The notes under the pieces: model-generated | Databases searched by the model: none | The model's input: only the letters and a program-made list of their open reading frames with translations | What the model was told of the DNA's origin: nothing | In this document: piece by piece, positions 9,042-18,700 of the stretch | How the letters are laid out: every line of letters begins with the position of its first letter | How positions within the stretch are numbered: position 1 is the first letter of the stretch | Source of the DNA: Usitatibacter rugosus | GTDB taxonomy: Bacteria; Pseudomonadota; Gammaproteobacteria; Burkholderiales; Usitatibacteraceae | Assembly (NCBI RefSeq): GCF_013003965.1 | Contig: NZ_CP053069.1 | Span: 2,325,419 to 2,389,418, forward strand | Reading direction: 5' to 3' | Length of the DNA stretch: 64,000 nucleotides | Translations under genes and position numbers: made by a program

Positions 9042-9664
9042 TGCCTCAGCTCCGCGACGCTCGCACAACGCGCGACGGCCCCGTGCGTATCCAGCAGCTC
9101 CGGGTGATGGGCGCCATAGAGGACGGCGATGGCGTCCATGCCGGCGTTCGCGGCGAGCAGGAGGTCGTGCGTAGTGTCGCCCACCATCACGGCGTTGGCC
9201 GCTTCGACGCCGGTGTAGTCGAGGATGGCGTGCAGCATTCCGGGATGAGGCTTGGCGAAGCCTTCGTCGGCGCAGCGCGTGAACTCGAACATCGGTCCCA
9301 GGCCGGTCATGTCGAGCGCTCGCTGGAGCCCTCGACGCGCCTTGCCCGTAGCCACCGCGAGCCGCTTGCCGTTGCCGCGCAGCTCGGTGAGGAGCTCCGG
9401 GATCCCCTCGAACAGGGGCGATTCGTCCTTCGCCAGGAAATGGAAGCGATAGCGCTCGGCGAGCTTCTGCGCCCGCTCGGCATCCAGCCCGGGGGCGACG
9501 TGGGTCAGCGTATCCGCGAGGCTCAAGCCGATCACGTAGCGCGCGTCCTCGTCGCTCGGCACGGCCACGCCGATGTCGCGGCAAGCACTCTGCAGGCTGC
9601 CGGCGATGAGCGCGGTGGAGTCCATCAACGTGCCATCCCAGTCGAAAACAATCAGCTCGTACAT
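9023..9664 (-). CDS. HAD-superfamily hydrolase, Gph-like (subfamily IA)
   Basis: A 213-residue phosphatase of the phosphoglycolate-phosphatase type. HAD motif I is FDWDGTLMDST (nucleophile Asp plus acid/base Asp), motif II is VATGKARRG, and motif III is VMVGDTTHDLLLAANAGM. The helical cap between motifs I and II is of C1 type. The start overlaps the 3' end of rluC by 13 bases, so the two are likely co-translated. The exact substrate cannot be read from the sequence. Confidence 0.9.
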   Translation of the reverse strand: MYELIVFDWDGTLMDSTALIAGSLQSACRDIGVAVPSDEDARYVIGLSLADTLTHVAPGLDAERAQKLAERYRFHFLAKDESPLFEGIPELLTELRGNGKRLAVATGKARRGLQRALDMTGLGPMFEFTRCADEGFAKPHPGMLHAILDYTGVEAANAVMVGDTTHDLLLAANAGMDAIAVLYGAHHPELLDTHGAVARCASVAELRQCLTAA

Positions 9665-10611
9665 TTCTTCCAGAAGGCGTCGAGCTCGCGGGGGAGCGGC
9701 GCCTCGATCGAGAGCGCCTCGCCCGTGAGCGGGTGGGTGAAGGAGAGCTTCGCGGCGTGCAGGAACATGCGCTTCAGGCCGTTTTTGCGCAGCGCCTTGT
9801 TGAGCTCGAAGTTGCCGTAGCGGTCGTCGCCGAGGATCGGGTGCTTCATCGACGCCGCGTGGACCCGGATCTGGTGCGTGCGTCCGGTGAGCAGCTCCGC
9901 TTCGAGGAGGCTGTACTCGTCGGTGCGGCCCACGAGGCGGAAAACGGTCTCGGAGGCCTGGCCGTCGTCCGAGACGACCACGCGCTTCTCGCCTTCCGGG
10001 CCGCGGCGCTCGGCAAGGGCCAGCTTCACGCGCTGCAATTCGTTGCGGAAACGCCCCGCCACGCCGGCGAGATAGCGCTTGTCCATGTCGCGACCGCGCA
10101 GCATCTCGTGGAGCGCCGTGAGCGCGCTCCGTTTCTTGGCGATGAGCAGCACGCCCGAGGTTTCGCGATCGAGGCGATGCACCAGCTCGAGGTACTTCGC
10201 TTCGGGCCGCATCGAACGCATCGACTCGATCACCCCATGCGCGACGCCGCTGCCGCCATGCACGGCGAGGCCCGCGGGCTTGTCGATCGCGAGGAGCGCG
10301 TCGTCCTCGAAGACGATCGGCATCTTGAAATGCGGTGCGGGGGTGACATCCTCGCGTTCAGCCACGCGAATGGGGGGGATGCGAATGCGGTCCCCGCCTT
10401 CGACGCGGTAGGAGGCATCGATGCGCTTGCTGTTCACGCGCACCTCGCCGCCCCGGATCACGCGGTAGATGTGGCTCTTGGGAACGCCCTTCAGGCGCGC
10501 GAGAAGATAGTTGTCGAGCCGCTGCCCGGCCTCTTCGGGAGCCACCTCGATCCAGCGCACCGCGGGCGCGCCAACCGGGGCTCTAGCGCCCGCTTTGCCA
10601 TCGACAGCCAT
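9652..10611 (-). CDS. rluC: 23S rRNA pseudouridine synthase RluC
   Basis: Isomerises specific uridines of 23S rRNA (positions 955/2504/2580 in E. coli) to pseudouridine. From ATG 10611 the 319-residue protein has an S4 RNA-binding domain (about 30-85, QRLDNYLLARLKGVPKSHIYRVIRGGEVRVN) and an RluA-type catalytic domain with HRLDRETSG (catalytic Asp148). It also carries RTHQIRVHAA and a C-terminal motif. The frame is open to 10680, but ATG 10611 is the better start because the rne promoter and leader lie beyond it. Its divergence from rne is a conserved arrangement. Confidence 0.92.
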   Translation of the reverse strand: MAVDGKAGARAPVGAPAVRWIEVAPEEAGQRLDNYLLARLKGVPKSHIYRVIRGGEVRVNSKRIDASYRVEGGDRIRIPPIRVAEREDVTPAPHFKMPIVFEDDALLAIDKPAGLAVHGGSGVAHGVIESMRSMRPEAKYLELVHRLDRETSGVLLIAKKRSALTALHEMLRGRDMDKRYLAGVAGRFRNELQRVKLALAERRGPEGEKRVVVSDDGQASETVFRLVGRTDEYSLLEAELLTGRTHQIRVHAASMKHPILGDDRYGNFELNKALRKNGLKRMFLHAAKLSFTHPLTGEALSIEAPLPRELDAFWKKCTS

Positions 10612-10623
10612 CGTGCGTATACT
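10595..10623 (+). promoter_or_regulatory. Sigma-70-type promoter for rne
   Basis: TTGCCA (10595-10600), a 17-base spacer and TATACT (10618-10623) each match the consensus at five of six positions. Transcription would start near 10630, giving a leader of about 340 bases before the rne ATG. The -35 lies inside the first codons of the divergent rluC, so the two promoters overlap. Confidence 0.6.
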
Positions 10624-10629
10624 ACTATC

Positions 10630-10967
10630 TGGTTGATTTCCAAGGCAGTCCAGCAACTGGTTGGACACCTTGCCAGTCACCCCCCGGGTGCCACGAAACG
10701 GGCCCCAAGCAGGTTAACTTCGCTCACCTGCCCGACCAAGCCAGCGATGGATAACGAAGCAATTCGCGCTCGACGCACCGATTCCGGTTGTTGCCCTCAG
10801 GGCCCTAGGGCCTCCGCAGCAACCTCGACGAAAACCAGAACTCGCCCACTTACACGTCAAAACACGTGACGCTTCACCCAGCCGACTTCTGAAGTAGTTT
10901 CGTCCCCCCGGGCTCCGCCTGAGGCGGGACCCTCTTCCGTGTCATCGAGCGCGGGAGATAGAAGAAA
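10630..10967 (+). promoter_or_regulatory. Long 5' leader of rne, possibly autoregulatory
   Basis: No open frame of note occupies the ~340 bases between the predicted start of transcription and the rne ATG. It contains hairpin-forming stretches, for example CCGCC-TGA-GGCGG near 10915-10928 and the GCCCT/AGGGC repeats near 10794-10812. A purine-rich GGGAG lies about 10 bases before the ATG. In E. coli the rne leader (about 360 bases) lets RNase E cut its own message; a similar role here is inferred from length and position only. Confidence 0.4.
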
Positions 10968-13900
10968 ATGAAACGCATGCTGTTCAATGCGACACAAGCC
11001 GAAGAGCTCCGTGTCGCCATCGTCGACGGTCAGAAGCTCGTAGACCTCGACATCGAAACCACCGGCAAAGAGCAACGCAAGAGCAACATCTACAAGGGTC
11101 TCATCACCCGAGTCGAACCTTCCCTCGAAGCGGTCTTCATCGACTACGGCTCCGACCGGCACGGGTTCCTCCCCTTCAAGGAAATCTCCAAGCAGTTCAT
11201 GGTCAACGACGACGGCGAGTTCGGCCGCTCGAAGATGGCCACCCACCTGCGCGTGGGCCAGGACCTCATCGTCCAGGTGGACAAGGACGAGCGCGGCAAC
11301 AAGGGCGCCGCCCTCACGACCTACATCTCGCTCGCCGGCCGCTACCTGGTCCTCATGCCGAACAACCCGCGCGGCGGCGGCGTCTCGCGCCGCATCGAGG
11401 GTGAAGACCGCAACGAGCTGCGTGAAGTGATGGACCAGCTCGAAGTCCCCGAAGGCATGAGCCTCATCGCGCGCACCGCCGGCATCGGCCGCAGCGCCGA
11501 GGAGATGCAGTGGGACCTGAACTACCTGAACCAGCTCTGGGGCGCGATCGAGAAAGCCGCCGAGGAAGAAAAAGGCCCGTGCCTGATCTACCTCGAGTCG
11601 TCCCTCGTCGTGCGCGCCATCCGCGACCTCTTCCAGCCGGAGATCGGCGAGATCCTCGTCGACACGCCGCACATCTACGACCAGGCCCTTTCGTTCATGA
11701 GCACGGTGATGCCGGCCAACGTGAACAAGGTGAAGCTGTACAAGGATGACGTCCCGCTCTTCTCGCGCTTCCAGATCGAGCACCAGATCGAGAGCGCCTA
11801 CCACCGGAACGTGACGCTGCCTTCCGGCGGCGCGATCGTCATCGACCACACGGAAGCCCTGGTCTCAGTGGACGTGAACAGCGCCCGCGCCACGCGCGGC
11901 CACGACATCGAGCAGACCGCGTTCAACACGAACTGCGAAGCCGCCGATGAAGTCGCCCGCCAATTGCGCCTGCGTGACTTGGGTGGCCTGATCGTCATCG
12001 ACTTCATCGACATGGAGAGCGCCAAGAACCAGCGCGAGGTGGAAAACCGCCTGCGCGACGCTCTGCGCCACGACCGTGCCCGCGTGCAGATCGGCAAGAT
12101 CTCGCGCTTCGGCCTGCTCGAGCTCTCCCGCCAGCGCCTGCAGCCCTCGCTGGAAGAGACGACGCACACGCCCTGCCCGCGCTGCCATGGCACGGGTTTC
12201 ATCCGCGACACGGCCTCCACCGCGCTCCACGTCCTGCGCATCCTGCAGGAAGAGGCGATGAAGGAAAGCACCGCCGCCATCCACGCGCAGGTTCCGGTGG
12301 ATGTCGCGACGTACCTGCTGAACGAGAAGCGCAGCGAGATCTTCAAGCTCGAGACGCGCTTCAAGGTGAACGTGCTGCTGATCCCGAACCCGCACCTCGA
12401 GACGCCGAACTACCAGGTCGAGCGCCTGCGCCACGACTCGCCGCTCCTCGATTCGGATACGCCGAGCTACGAGATGGCGGTCGCTCCGGCCGAGGACGAA
12501 GATGCCAAGGCCGCCGCGCGCTCGAAAGAGCCCGTCGCCGCGCGCCCCGAGCCGCTGGTGAAGGGCATCACGCCCGACCAACCCGCCCCGATCACACCGA
12601 CGTCGGTCGCACCGCAGCCGATGGCTGTGCGCGCCGCGCCGGCCGCCGCTCCCGTCTCGCAAGAGCCGGGGCTGCTCGATCGTTTGTTCGGCTGGTTCAA
12701 GAAGCCTTCGGAGCCGGCCGCAATTCCCGCGCCGGTCGCCGCGATCGAGGACCGCAAAGCTCGCGAGGGCAATCGTGACGGCAAAGGCCGCCGCGATGGC
12801 CGCGGTGGCAGTGGACGCAGCGATGGAAATCGCGACGGACGCCGTGGCGGTGGCCGTGGTGAAGGCGAAGGCCGCCGTGACGGACGCGGTGGTGGTGGCG
12901 GTGGCAGTGGCGGTGGTGATCGCCAGCGCCAGGGCCGCGACGGTGAGAAGCGTGAAGGCCAGGGTCAACGCGACGGCAACCGCGATGGAAATCGCGACGG
13001 CAATCGTGAGGGACAACGCGGCGGCCGCCGTGACGAGGCGCGTGGCGAAGGCCGCGAGCCGCGCCGCGACGAACCGGCCCGCGAGGGTCAACCGCCGCGT
13101 GAAGGTCAACCGCCGCGTGAGGCTCGTGAGCCGCGCGAGGCCCGTGAGCCGAGGGAGCAACGCGAGCCGCGCGAAGCCCGCGAGCCGCGTGACCCGCGTG
13201 AGCCGAAGGAACAGCGCGAACCGCGTGAAGCCCGCGAGCCGCGTGAAGCCCGCGAGCCGCGTGAGCAGCGCGAGGGCCAGGAGCAACGCCCGCCGCGTAG
13301 CGAGCCCCGCACCGATGGCCCGCCGAGTCTCGAAGCCCGCCCCGCCGAGGAAGTCGTCGGTGAGGATGGCGAGCGCGGTGGACGCCGTCGCCGTCGTGGC
13401 CGCGGTGGCCGCGGTGGAGAGCGTGGCGATCGTCCGCAGCGTGACGGCCAGGCCGCCGGTGTCGAGGGCCAGGCCCCGATGACCGACGGTGGCGAAGTCC
13501 AGCATCACGCCGAGCACCCCGATCACGATCACGCCGATCATTCGCACGATCACCAGGACGATCACGCACCTTCGGAGCAGCAAGCCGCTCCGGAGCAACG
13601 CGAGTCCCGTCCGCCGCGCGAAGAGCGTGCGCCCCGCGAGGAGCGCGCTCCGCGTGCCGAACGTGCGCCGCGCCCCGAGCGTTCCACGGAAGAGACGTCG
13701 CAGCGCCGCGAGCGCACGCCGTCGTTCGACGACTTCGACGAGCCCGCACCGCAGTCCGCGGCGCCGGCCGAGGCCGCCGCACCCGTGGCCGCGCCGTCTG
13801 CGCCCGCACCCACGCAAACCACCCTCGCCTACTCGTCGCCCACGCCCATCGGCTCGTACTCCCCGGTGAGCCAACACGAGGACGAAGGCGACGCCCACAA

Positions 13901-14126
13901 GCCGGTGCGCAAGCGCCGCAACGAATCCGCGTCGCAAGCCGCGGAGCCGCTGCAGCTCGTGGAAACCGGTGCCGACGTACCGGTGGCACCCGTTGTCGTC
14001 GAGGACGAAGCGCCGCGCCGCACGAAGCCGCGTCGCCGCCGTTCGGTCTCGGTCGAGAACGAGCCGCTGCAGATCGTCGAGACGGCGGCCGGAGCCGAGA
14101 AGCCCGTCGACAACACGACGGTGTAA
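10968..14126 (+). CDS. rne: Ribonuclease E, degradosome scaffold
   Basis: Endonuclease that starts mRNA decay and matures rRNA and tRNA. The 1,052-residue protein begins [19 protein letters not shown], followed by an S1 domain (about 36-120). The catalytic aspartates are Asp302 ([13 protein letters not shown]) and Asp345 ([10 protein letters not shown]), and Cys403/Cys406 in CPRCHGTG form the tetramer zinc-link. After about residue 500 the protein is a disordered tail: Arg/Gly/Asp-rich (about 585-690), then tandem EPREAR units (about 700-770), then acidic and His-rich stretches. It ends in two EPLQ-(L/I)VET motifs near the C-terminus, likely partner-binding sites. GGGAG precedes the ATG. The isomerase gene follows after 3 bases. 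Confidence 0.97.
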   Translation: MKRMLFNATQAEELRVAIVDGQKLVDLDIETTGKEQRKSNIYKGLITRVEPSLEAVFIDYGSDRHGFLPFKEISKQFMVNDDGEFGRSKMATHLRVGQDLIVQVDKDERGNKGAALTTYISLAGRYLVLMPNNPRGGGVSRRIEGEDRNELREVMDQLEVPEGMSLIARTAGIGRSAEEMQWDLNYLNQLWGAIEKAAEEEKGPCLIYLESSLVVRAIRDLFQPEIGEILVDTPHIYDQALSFMSTVMPANVNKVKLYKDDVPLFSRFQIEHQIESAYHRNVTLPSGGAIVIDHTEALVSVDVNSARATRGHDIEQTAFNTNCEAADEVARQLRLRDLGGLIVIDFIDMESAKNQREVENRLRDALRHDRARVQIGKISRFGLLELSRQRLQPSLEETTHTPCPRCHGTGFIRDTASTALHVLRILQEEAMKESTAAIHAQVPVDVATYLLNEKRSEIFKLETRFKVNVLLIPNPHLETPNYQVERLRHDSPLLDSDTPSYEMAVAPAEDEDAKAAARSKEPVAARPEPLVKGITPDQPAPITPTSVAPQPMAVRAAPAAAPVSQEPGLLDRLFGWFKKPSEPAAIPAPVAAIEDRKAREGNRDGKGRRDGRGGSGRSDGNRDGRRGGGRGEGEGRRDGRGGGGGGSGGGDRQRQGRDGEKREGQGQRDGNRDGNRDGNREGQRGGRRDEARGEGREPRRDEPAREGQPPREGQPPREAREPREAREPREQREPREAREPRDPREPKEQREPREAREPREAREPREQREGQEQRPPRSEPRTDGPPSLEARPAEEVVGEDGERGGRRRRRGRGGRGGERGDRPQRDGQAAGVEGQAPMTDGGEVQHHAEHPDHDHADHSHDHQDDHAPSEQQAAPEQRESRPPREERAPREERAPRAERAPRPERSTEETSQRRERTPSFDDFDEPAPQSAAPAEAAAPVAAPSAPAPTQTTLAYSSPTPIGSYSPVSQHEDEGDAHKPVRKRRNESASQAAEPLQLVETGADVPVAPVVVEDEAPRRTKPRRRRSVSVENEPLQIVETAAGAEKPVDNTTV
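13114..13290 (+). repeat. Tandem EPREAR-coding repeats in rne tail
   Basis: Short in-frame units coding REPREAR/REPREQR variants repeat about a dozen times in the RNase E C-terminal half. They are made of alternating Arg, Glu and Pro codons, so the tract is both strongly charged and prone to length change. It is a protein low-complexity tract, not a separate element. Confidence 0.7.
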
Positions 14127-14129
14127 GCC

Positions 14130-14732
14130 GTGGGCGCGCCGATCGAGTTCTACTTCGATTTCTCGTCGCCCTACGGTTATGTCGCCAGCACGCTTGCCGA
14201 TGACCTCGGCAAGCGCGTCGGCCGCGAAGTCACCTGGCGCCCGTTCCTGCTGGGCCCGGTCTTCAAGGCCAACGGCATGGCGCCCCTCGTCGATGTCCCG
14301 ATGAAGGGCGATTACTCGAAGCACGACTTTGTCCGCACGGCACGCTACTACGGCGTGCCGTTTTCACTTCCAGCGAAGTTTCCGATCGGCGCCATCGCGG
14401 CGCTGCGGTCCTTCTACTGGATCAACGATCTCGATCCGGCGAAGGCGAAAGCGTTCGCGAAGGCCGTGTACAAGGCCTACTTCGTGGACGGCCAGGACAT
14501 CAGCGCCGCCGACGTCGTGGTGCCCATCGCGAAGTCGCTCGGCGTGGACAGCGATGCGCTTGCCGCCGCGCTGAATGATCCTGCGGTGAAGGATCGAGCG
14601 AAGCAGGAAGTCGAGAAGATCATCGGCAAGGGCGCGTTCGGTTCGCCCTTCTTCATCGTCGACGGAGAGTCCTTCTGGGGCACCGACCGCATGGCGATGC
14701 TCGAGGAGTGGGTGAAGCGCGGGGGTTGGTAG
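14130..14732 (+). CDS. 2-hydroxychromene-2-carboxylate isomerase / DsbA-fold thioredoxin-like protein
   Basis: A 200-residue DsbA-like (kappa-class GST-type) protein. The N-terminus GAPIEFYFDFSSPYGYVAS, with Ser in place of the CxxC cysteines, is the signature of 2-hydroxychromene-2-carboxylate isomerases. GAFGSPFFIVDGESFWGTDRMAMLEEWV is the conserved C-terminal cis-Pro/loop region. It starts at GTG 14130, 3 bases after the rne stop, without its own promoter. No other aromatic-degradation genes are near, so its natural substrate may differ from the family name. Confidence 0.85.
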   Translation: MGAPIEFYFDFSSPYGYVASTLADDLGKRVGREVTWRPFLLGPVFKANGMAPLVDVPMKGDYSKHDFVRTARYYGVPFSLPAKFPIGAIAALRSFYWINDLDPAKAKAFAKAVYKAYFVDGQDISAADVVVPIAKSLGVDSDALAAALNDPAVKDRAKQEVEKIIGKGAFGSPFFIVDGESFWGTDRMAMLEEWVKRGGW

Positions 14733-14792
14733 GTCCTTTGCCTTCAGCCAAAGTGACCGCACGCCAATTCACTGGCCGCCGGGCTTGGAAGC

Positions 14793-15377
14793 CTAAGGCG
14801 CTGCAGGCGCATTGGAACTTCGATGCCCAGCCGAGAGATCAATGCTCCACTCTCTGCCGTCGTTGGCGTGCTCATTCGCGAAGATGAACTCACTATCGGA
14901 CGCACGCACGAGCAGATCGTCCCAAAACAGCCGACTGTGCCAAGCCAGTTGGCCGTCGTAGCTGATTCTGCAGATGCCGCCTTCGTAGAGAAAAATGAGA
15001 AACGCGTCGCGTTCATAGACCTCGGAACGCGAGAACGATCGATCCCAGTCAGATCGACGGTGCAGGGTAGTGACGTGCTTGGCGACCCTTTCTGTGCCAA
15101 TGAAAATCAGGTCGAAGCTTCCAATCAATAGAAGATATGCACGGTGAGGGTCTCCGCTCACGAAGTCGACTGTAGCGGGAAAGGATCTCCCATCGACGGT
15201 CCGAGATGTGCATCCTACGAAGTTCTCAAAGCGTCCCAGGCTCGCAGGGCCCCCTAGGATATCCAGAGCACCAGGTCTACCTCCCTCATCGCACGCAGCA
15301 ACAAGCGTAATGACCGGAAGGCCCGCTACTCGAAGCTCACTCCTTCCTACGATTTCCAAACGAGCCCCAACTTTCAT
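14793..15377 (-). CDS. Putative immunity protein for the RHS PIN-type toxin tip
   Basis: I do not recognise the family. The 194-residue protein is soluble, with no signal peptide or membrane helix. It is rich in short beta-like segments, several of the pattern aromatic-Gly-Gly-Ile (FLYEGGICRISYDG) and Trp-rich (AWHSRLFWDDLLV). Its ATG overlaps the RHS stop as ATGA, so it is made from the same message right after the toxin tip. That position, its small size and its lower G+C (about 55% in a 60-base sample near 14,900 against about two thirds for the flanks) are what one expects of a cognate cytoplasmic immunity gene. Function is inferred from context only. It converges on the isomerase gene. 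Confidence 0.6.
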   Translation of the reverse strand: MKVGARLEIVGRSELRVAGLPVITLVAACDEGGRPGALDILGGPASLGRFENFVGCTSRTVDGRSFPATVDFVSGDPHRAYLLLIGSFDLIFIGTERVAKHVTTLHRRSDWDRSFSRSEVYERDAFLIFLYEGGICRISYDGQLAWHSRLFWDDLLVRASDSEFIFANEHANDGREWSIDLSAGHRSSNAPAAP

Positions 15378-15727
15378 CGGACTTCGCCCCCGCGTCCTCT
15401 TACAACCTTCGCAAGATCAGTATCGTTGGTGACAAGCGGAATTCGCTTTTCAAGTGCTTGCGCACCAATGATTCCATCGCCAAAGCGGCCGGCCTTGTCG
15501 GGTAGTTGGCCCCGGATGTTGATACGCAAATCAAGCGATGGCACATCGGCGAGAACGGGAATATCGTCCAACGCTCGAGGAACCCCCTTCAAGTTTGAGT
15601 GTTTGGTTGCATTCTGCATCTCGGGTCGAGTGACGTATGACACCACAGGTTGCTCGTCCGCGAGAACTCTACCCTTGAGCGTTGGGTCCTTGGCCAATCC
15701 AGTTGTTACGTTGCTGTCGAGAAGAAC
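15374..15727 (-). other. PIN-like nuclease domain at the RHS C-terminus
   Basis: The last ~115 residues (about 3293-3409) fit the PIN fold. LLDSN carries Asp3296, RPEMQNA carries Glu3328, FGDGIIGAQAL carries Asp3376, and PLVTNDTDLAKVV carries Asp3394. These are the four acidic metal-binding positions in the order and approximate spacing of VapC-type RNases. A Pro/Thr-rich linker precedes the domain and the G+C is visibly lower than in the YD region. Ribonuclease activity is inferred from the intact acidic set. Confidence 0.7.
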
Positions 15728-18700
15728 TTGTCGCGGGGGGGGCGCCGTTGGTACGGCCGTCTTGTCGGTCGGGAGTAGCTGCTTGGCAACTTTTCCGTCG
15801 CCGCCCTCAGACGTGAGGACCCTAGTACCTGGCGAGGCGCTCTGCGTTCCAACGCTAGCATTGTTTGCTCCCGCAGCCTGACCCTGCTCCCGCTGCGCAA
15901 TTGCTTTTACTTCAGTGGCATTCGCCGCTTGCTTCTTGGCAATGTCGTTTTCGACTGCGCGCAACGACGGACGTGGAGCTCCAACGGCTGCTCCTTGATT
16001 CGTAAACGCTTCGCTTCCGGATGCCACAGCACGCAGCAGGTCAAGATTGCGCTCGCGTGGATCTTTCTGGAGCGACGCTCGAGCCAAGTGCTGCCCGGCC
16101 TCATCAGCCGGTGCCGCGACGTTGAGCGGAGAGTAAAGGAGGGTCTCTGCAACTGAGACCGGGAATGTAGCCAGCGCAAGCGCGGTGTTGACCTGCTTTT
16201 CGACCCAAGGCGTATTGGGATCGGTCGCCGCTTCCTTCGCCATGTTGAATGATCGAGTAACGCCTCCGATCACGCGTCCTCTCTGTTCAATCTCTGGCGG
16301 CTCGCCTGCATACCCCTGTTTATCGATGTAGAACAACGGATTGCCGCTCGCATACAGATACGAGTTCCAGCTCACCGGCACCGGCGCCTCACCCTCGTAA
16401 GGATCAGCGCTGATGAAGCGCCCCAATTCCGAGTCGTAATATCGCGCCTTGAAGTAGACGAGTCCCGTATCCCCGTCCATCTCGTGGCCCGTGTAGCCGA
16501 ACTTGTTGATCGTCGAGCCCGAGGTGGCCGAATTTCCCCACGCGTCGAAGCTCGTGATCGCGTTCTGGCCACCCGCTCCATTGGTCGACAACGTGCTTGA
16601 GCCCAGCGCATCCGAATGCAGGTATTCGTTACCCGAGCCCGTGATGGCCACAATCGGACTGCGCCCGTTGGCATGCGTTTCGTACTTCGCGAGCAGCGAG
16701 TTGGTGATGCTCTTATCCAGGTAGGCGAAGCCGTTCACCCAAGTCGTGCGGCGCTGTCCCTCGATCTCGTCCCTCAGACCCTCCGCGTTGTAGCGGTAAC
16801 GAGCGATGGTCGAGCCGGCGTTCTTCACCTCCACCAGACGGTCGCGGATGTTCCACACGAAGGTGCGCGTGCCGGCCGAGTTGGCCTTGGTGAGCAGGTT
16901 GCCGTTGTCGTCGTAGGTGTAGGTCGTGGTTCCTGACCCAGTGCCCGTCACCACCACCTGTGTCACCCGGTCGCGTGGATCGAGCGTGTAGGTCTTCTCG
17001 TAGGTCAGCGAAGAAGCCGCCCCCGTCCCCGTCGAGTTCTCGATAGAGCGGTTGCCCACGGCGTCCAGCGTGTAGACGATCAGCTGCGTGCCGGTCGTGG
17101 CACCCTGCGACTTGGTGACCGAGGTCTGCTTCAGCCAGTCGTCGTTGTCGTAGAGATAGGTCGTCGCCTCTGTCAGCGCGCCTGCGACCTTCGTCTGCAG
17201 CGTGCGGTTTCCGTTGGTGTCGTACGAGTACGTCGTGGACTCCAGCGAAGTCGCACCCTTCGCGTGGGCCACCGACTTCGTGCGCATCGCCGCGTCGTAG
17301 GTCGTCGTCGAGACCACGCCGTTCGGGTAGCGGATCTCCGTTGGCAGGTTCGTGCGGTCGTACGTGGTCTGGATGGCCCCGCCGGACGCCGTGGTCGAAA
17401 TGCGCCGGTTCAGGCTGTCGTAGCCGTAGAGCGTGGTCGAGCCCTGCGCCGTGGTGCTCTTGCGGTTGCCCTGGGTGTCGTAGAGGTGGGTGATCGTGTC
17501 GCCCCACGGATCCGTCTCCGACTGCAGGCGGTTGAAGCGGTCGTAGGCGCGCGTATGAGCGCGAGTGCCGCTCACATACGTTTCCGTCGTCGACAAGACG
17601 TTCCCGTTGCCGTCGTAGCCGGTACCGATGCTTTGCAGCCCGTCGGCGCTGGCGGAGTACGCCTTCAGCGTCTCCCGGTTGCGGGCGTCGTACGTGTACG
17701 ACGTCACGGCCAGATTCGCGTCCGTGAGCGTCTTCAGATTGCCCACGCCGTCGAACGTCTGCACCTCGAACTTCGTATCGGCGAATATCGTTCGCGTGCG
17801 GCGATGGCGCGCGTCGTACTGATACGCCGTCGCGTGGTTCTTCGCGTCGGTCTTCGACGTGAGGTTGCCATGGCGGTCGTAGCCGAGGCTCGAAGTCCCC
17901 GCGGGTGTCGTGACGCGCACCAAACGATTTGCAGCGTCGTAAGCGAACGTCTGGAAGAACCCGGCGCCCTTGGGCTTGAGCACGCCCGTGCGGTTGCCGT
18001 TCAGGTCGTAAGAGTAGTCCGTCGTTTCCTGGGCACCGTTGGTGACGGTGTCGAGACGGCGGCGGGAATCGTAGGCGTTGACGGTTTTCCGGCCCTCGGG
18101 GTCCAGCACCTGCGTCACGTCACCCATGTTGTCGCGCGTGTAGCGGGTGATGGCGCCCAGGCTCCGATTGTCCGCCGTCTTCAGGTTCCGTCCGTCGTAC
18201 TCGTATCCGACCTTGTTGCCGTTGGCGTCGGTCACGAAACGAACGTTGCCGACCTCGTCGTATTCATTGGCGCTCAACGTAACGCCCGATCGGGTCGCGG
18301 ACCTCGGACGGTTCATGTCGTCGTAATCGAAATCGGTGGCGATCCCGTTGGCGTCCTTCTCCTGGATCTTGTTGACCAGGTCGTAGGTCGCCTCCATCAC
18401 CGTGCCGATCGAGTCGACCGTCCGGGTGAGTCGATTCAAGCCGTCATACGTATGTGTGTCGGTCCGCTCGTTCGCGTCCGTTTCCGTGCGCTTGTTGCCG
18501 ACCTTGTCGTAGGTGGCGGCGTAGCGGCGGCCCAGCGAATCCGTGGAGCTCGTGCGGCGGTTCAGCTTGTCGTAGATGTGCGTGGTGGTGTTGTCGTTGG
18601 CGTCCTTCTCGCTCGTGACGTTGCCCACCTTGTCGTAGCCGAACGTGAGCAGGCGCGCCCCGGCGTCCGAAGGCAGCGTGCTCGAGGTGCGGCGGTTCAG

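Noticed and set aside
12697-13989. Long minus-strand open frames over rne
   Set aside because: Their low-complexity translations are produced by the Arg/Glu/Gly-rich tail of RNase E on the other strand.
14732-14758. Inverted repeat GGTCCTTTG / CAAAGTGACC after the isomerase gene as a terminator
   Set aside because: One bulged base, an 8-base loop and no U-tract on either strand; not convincing.
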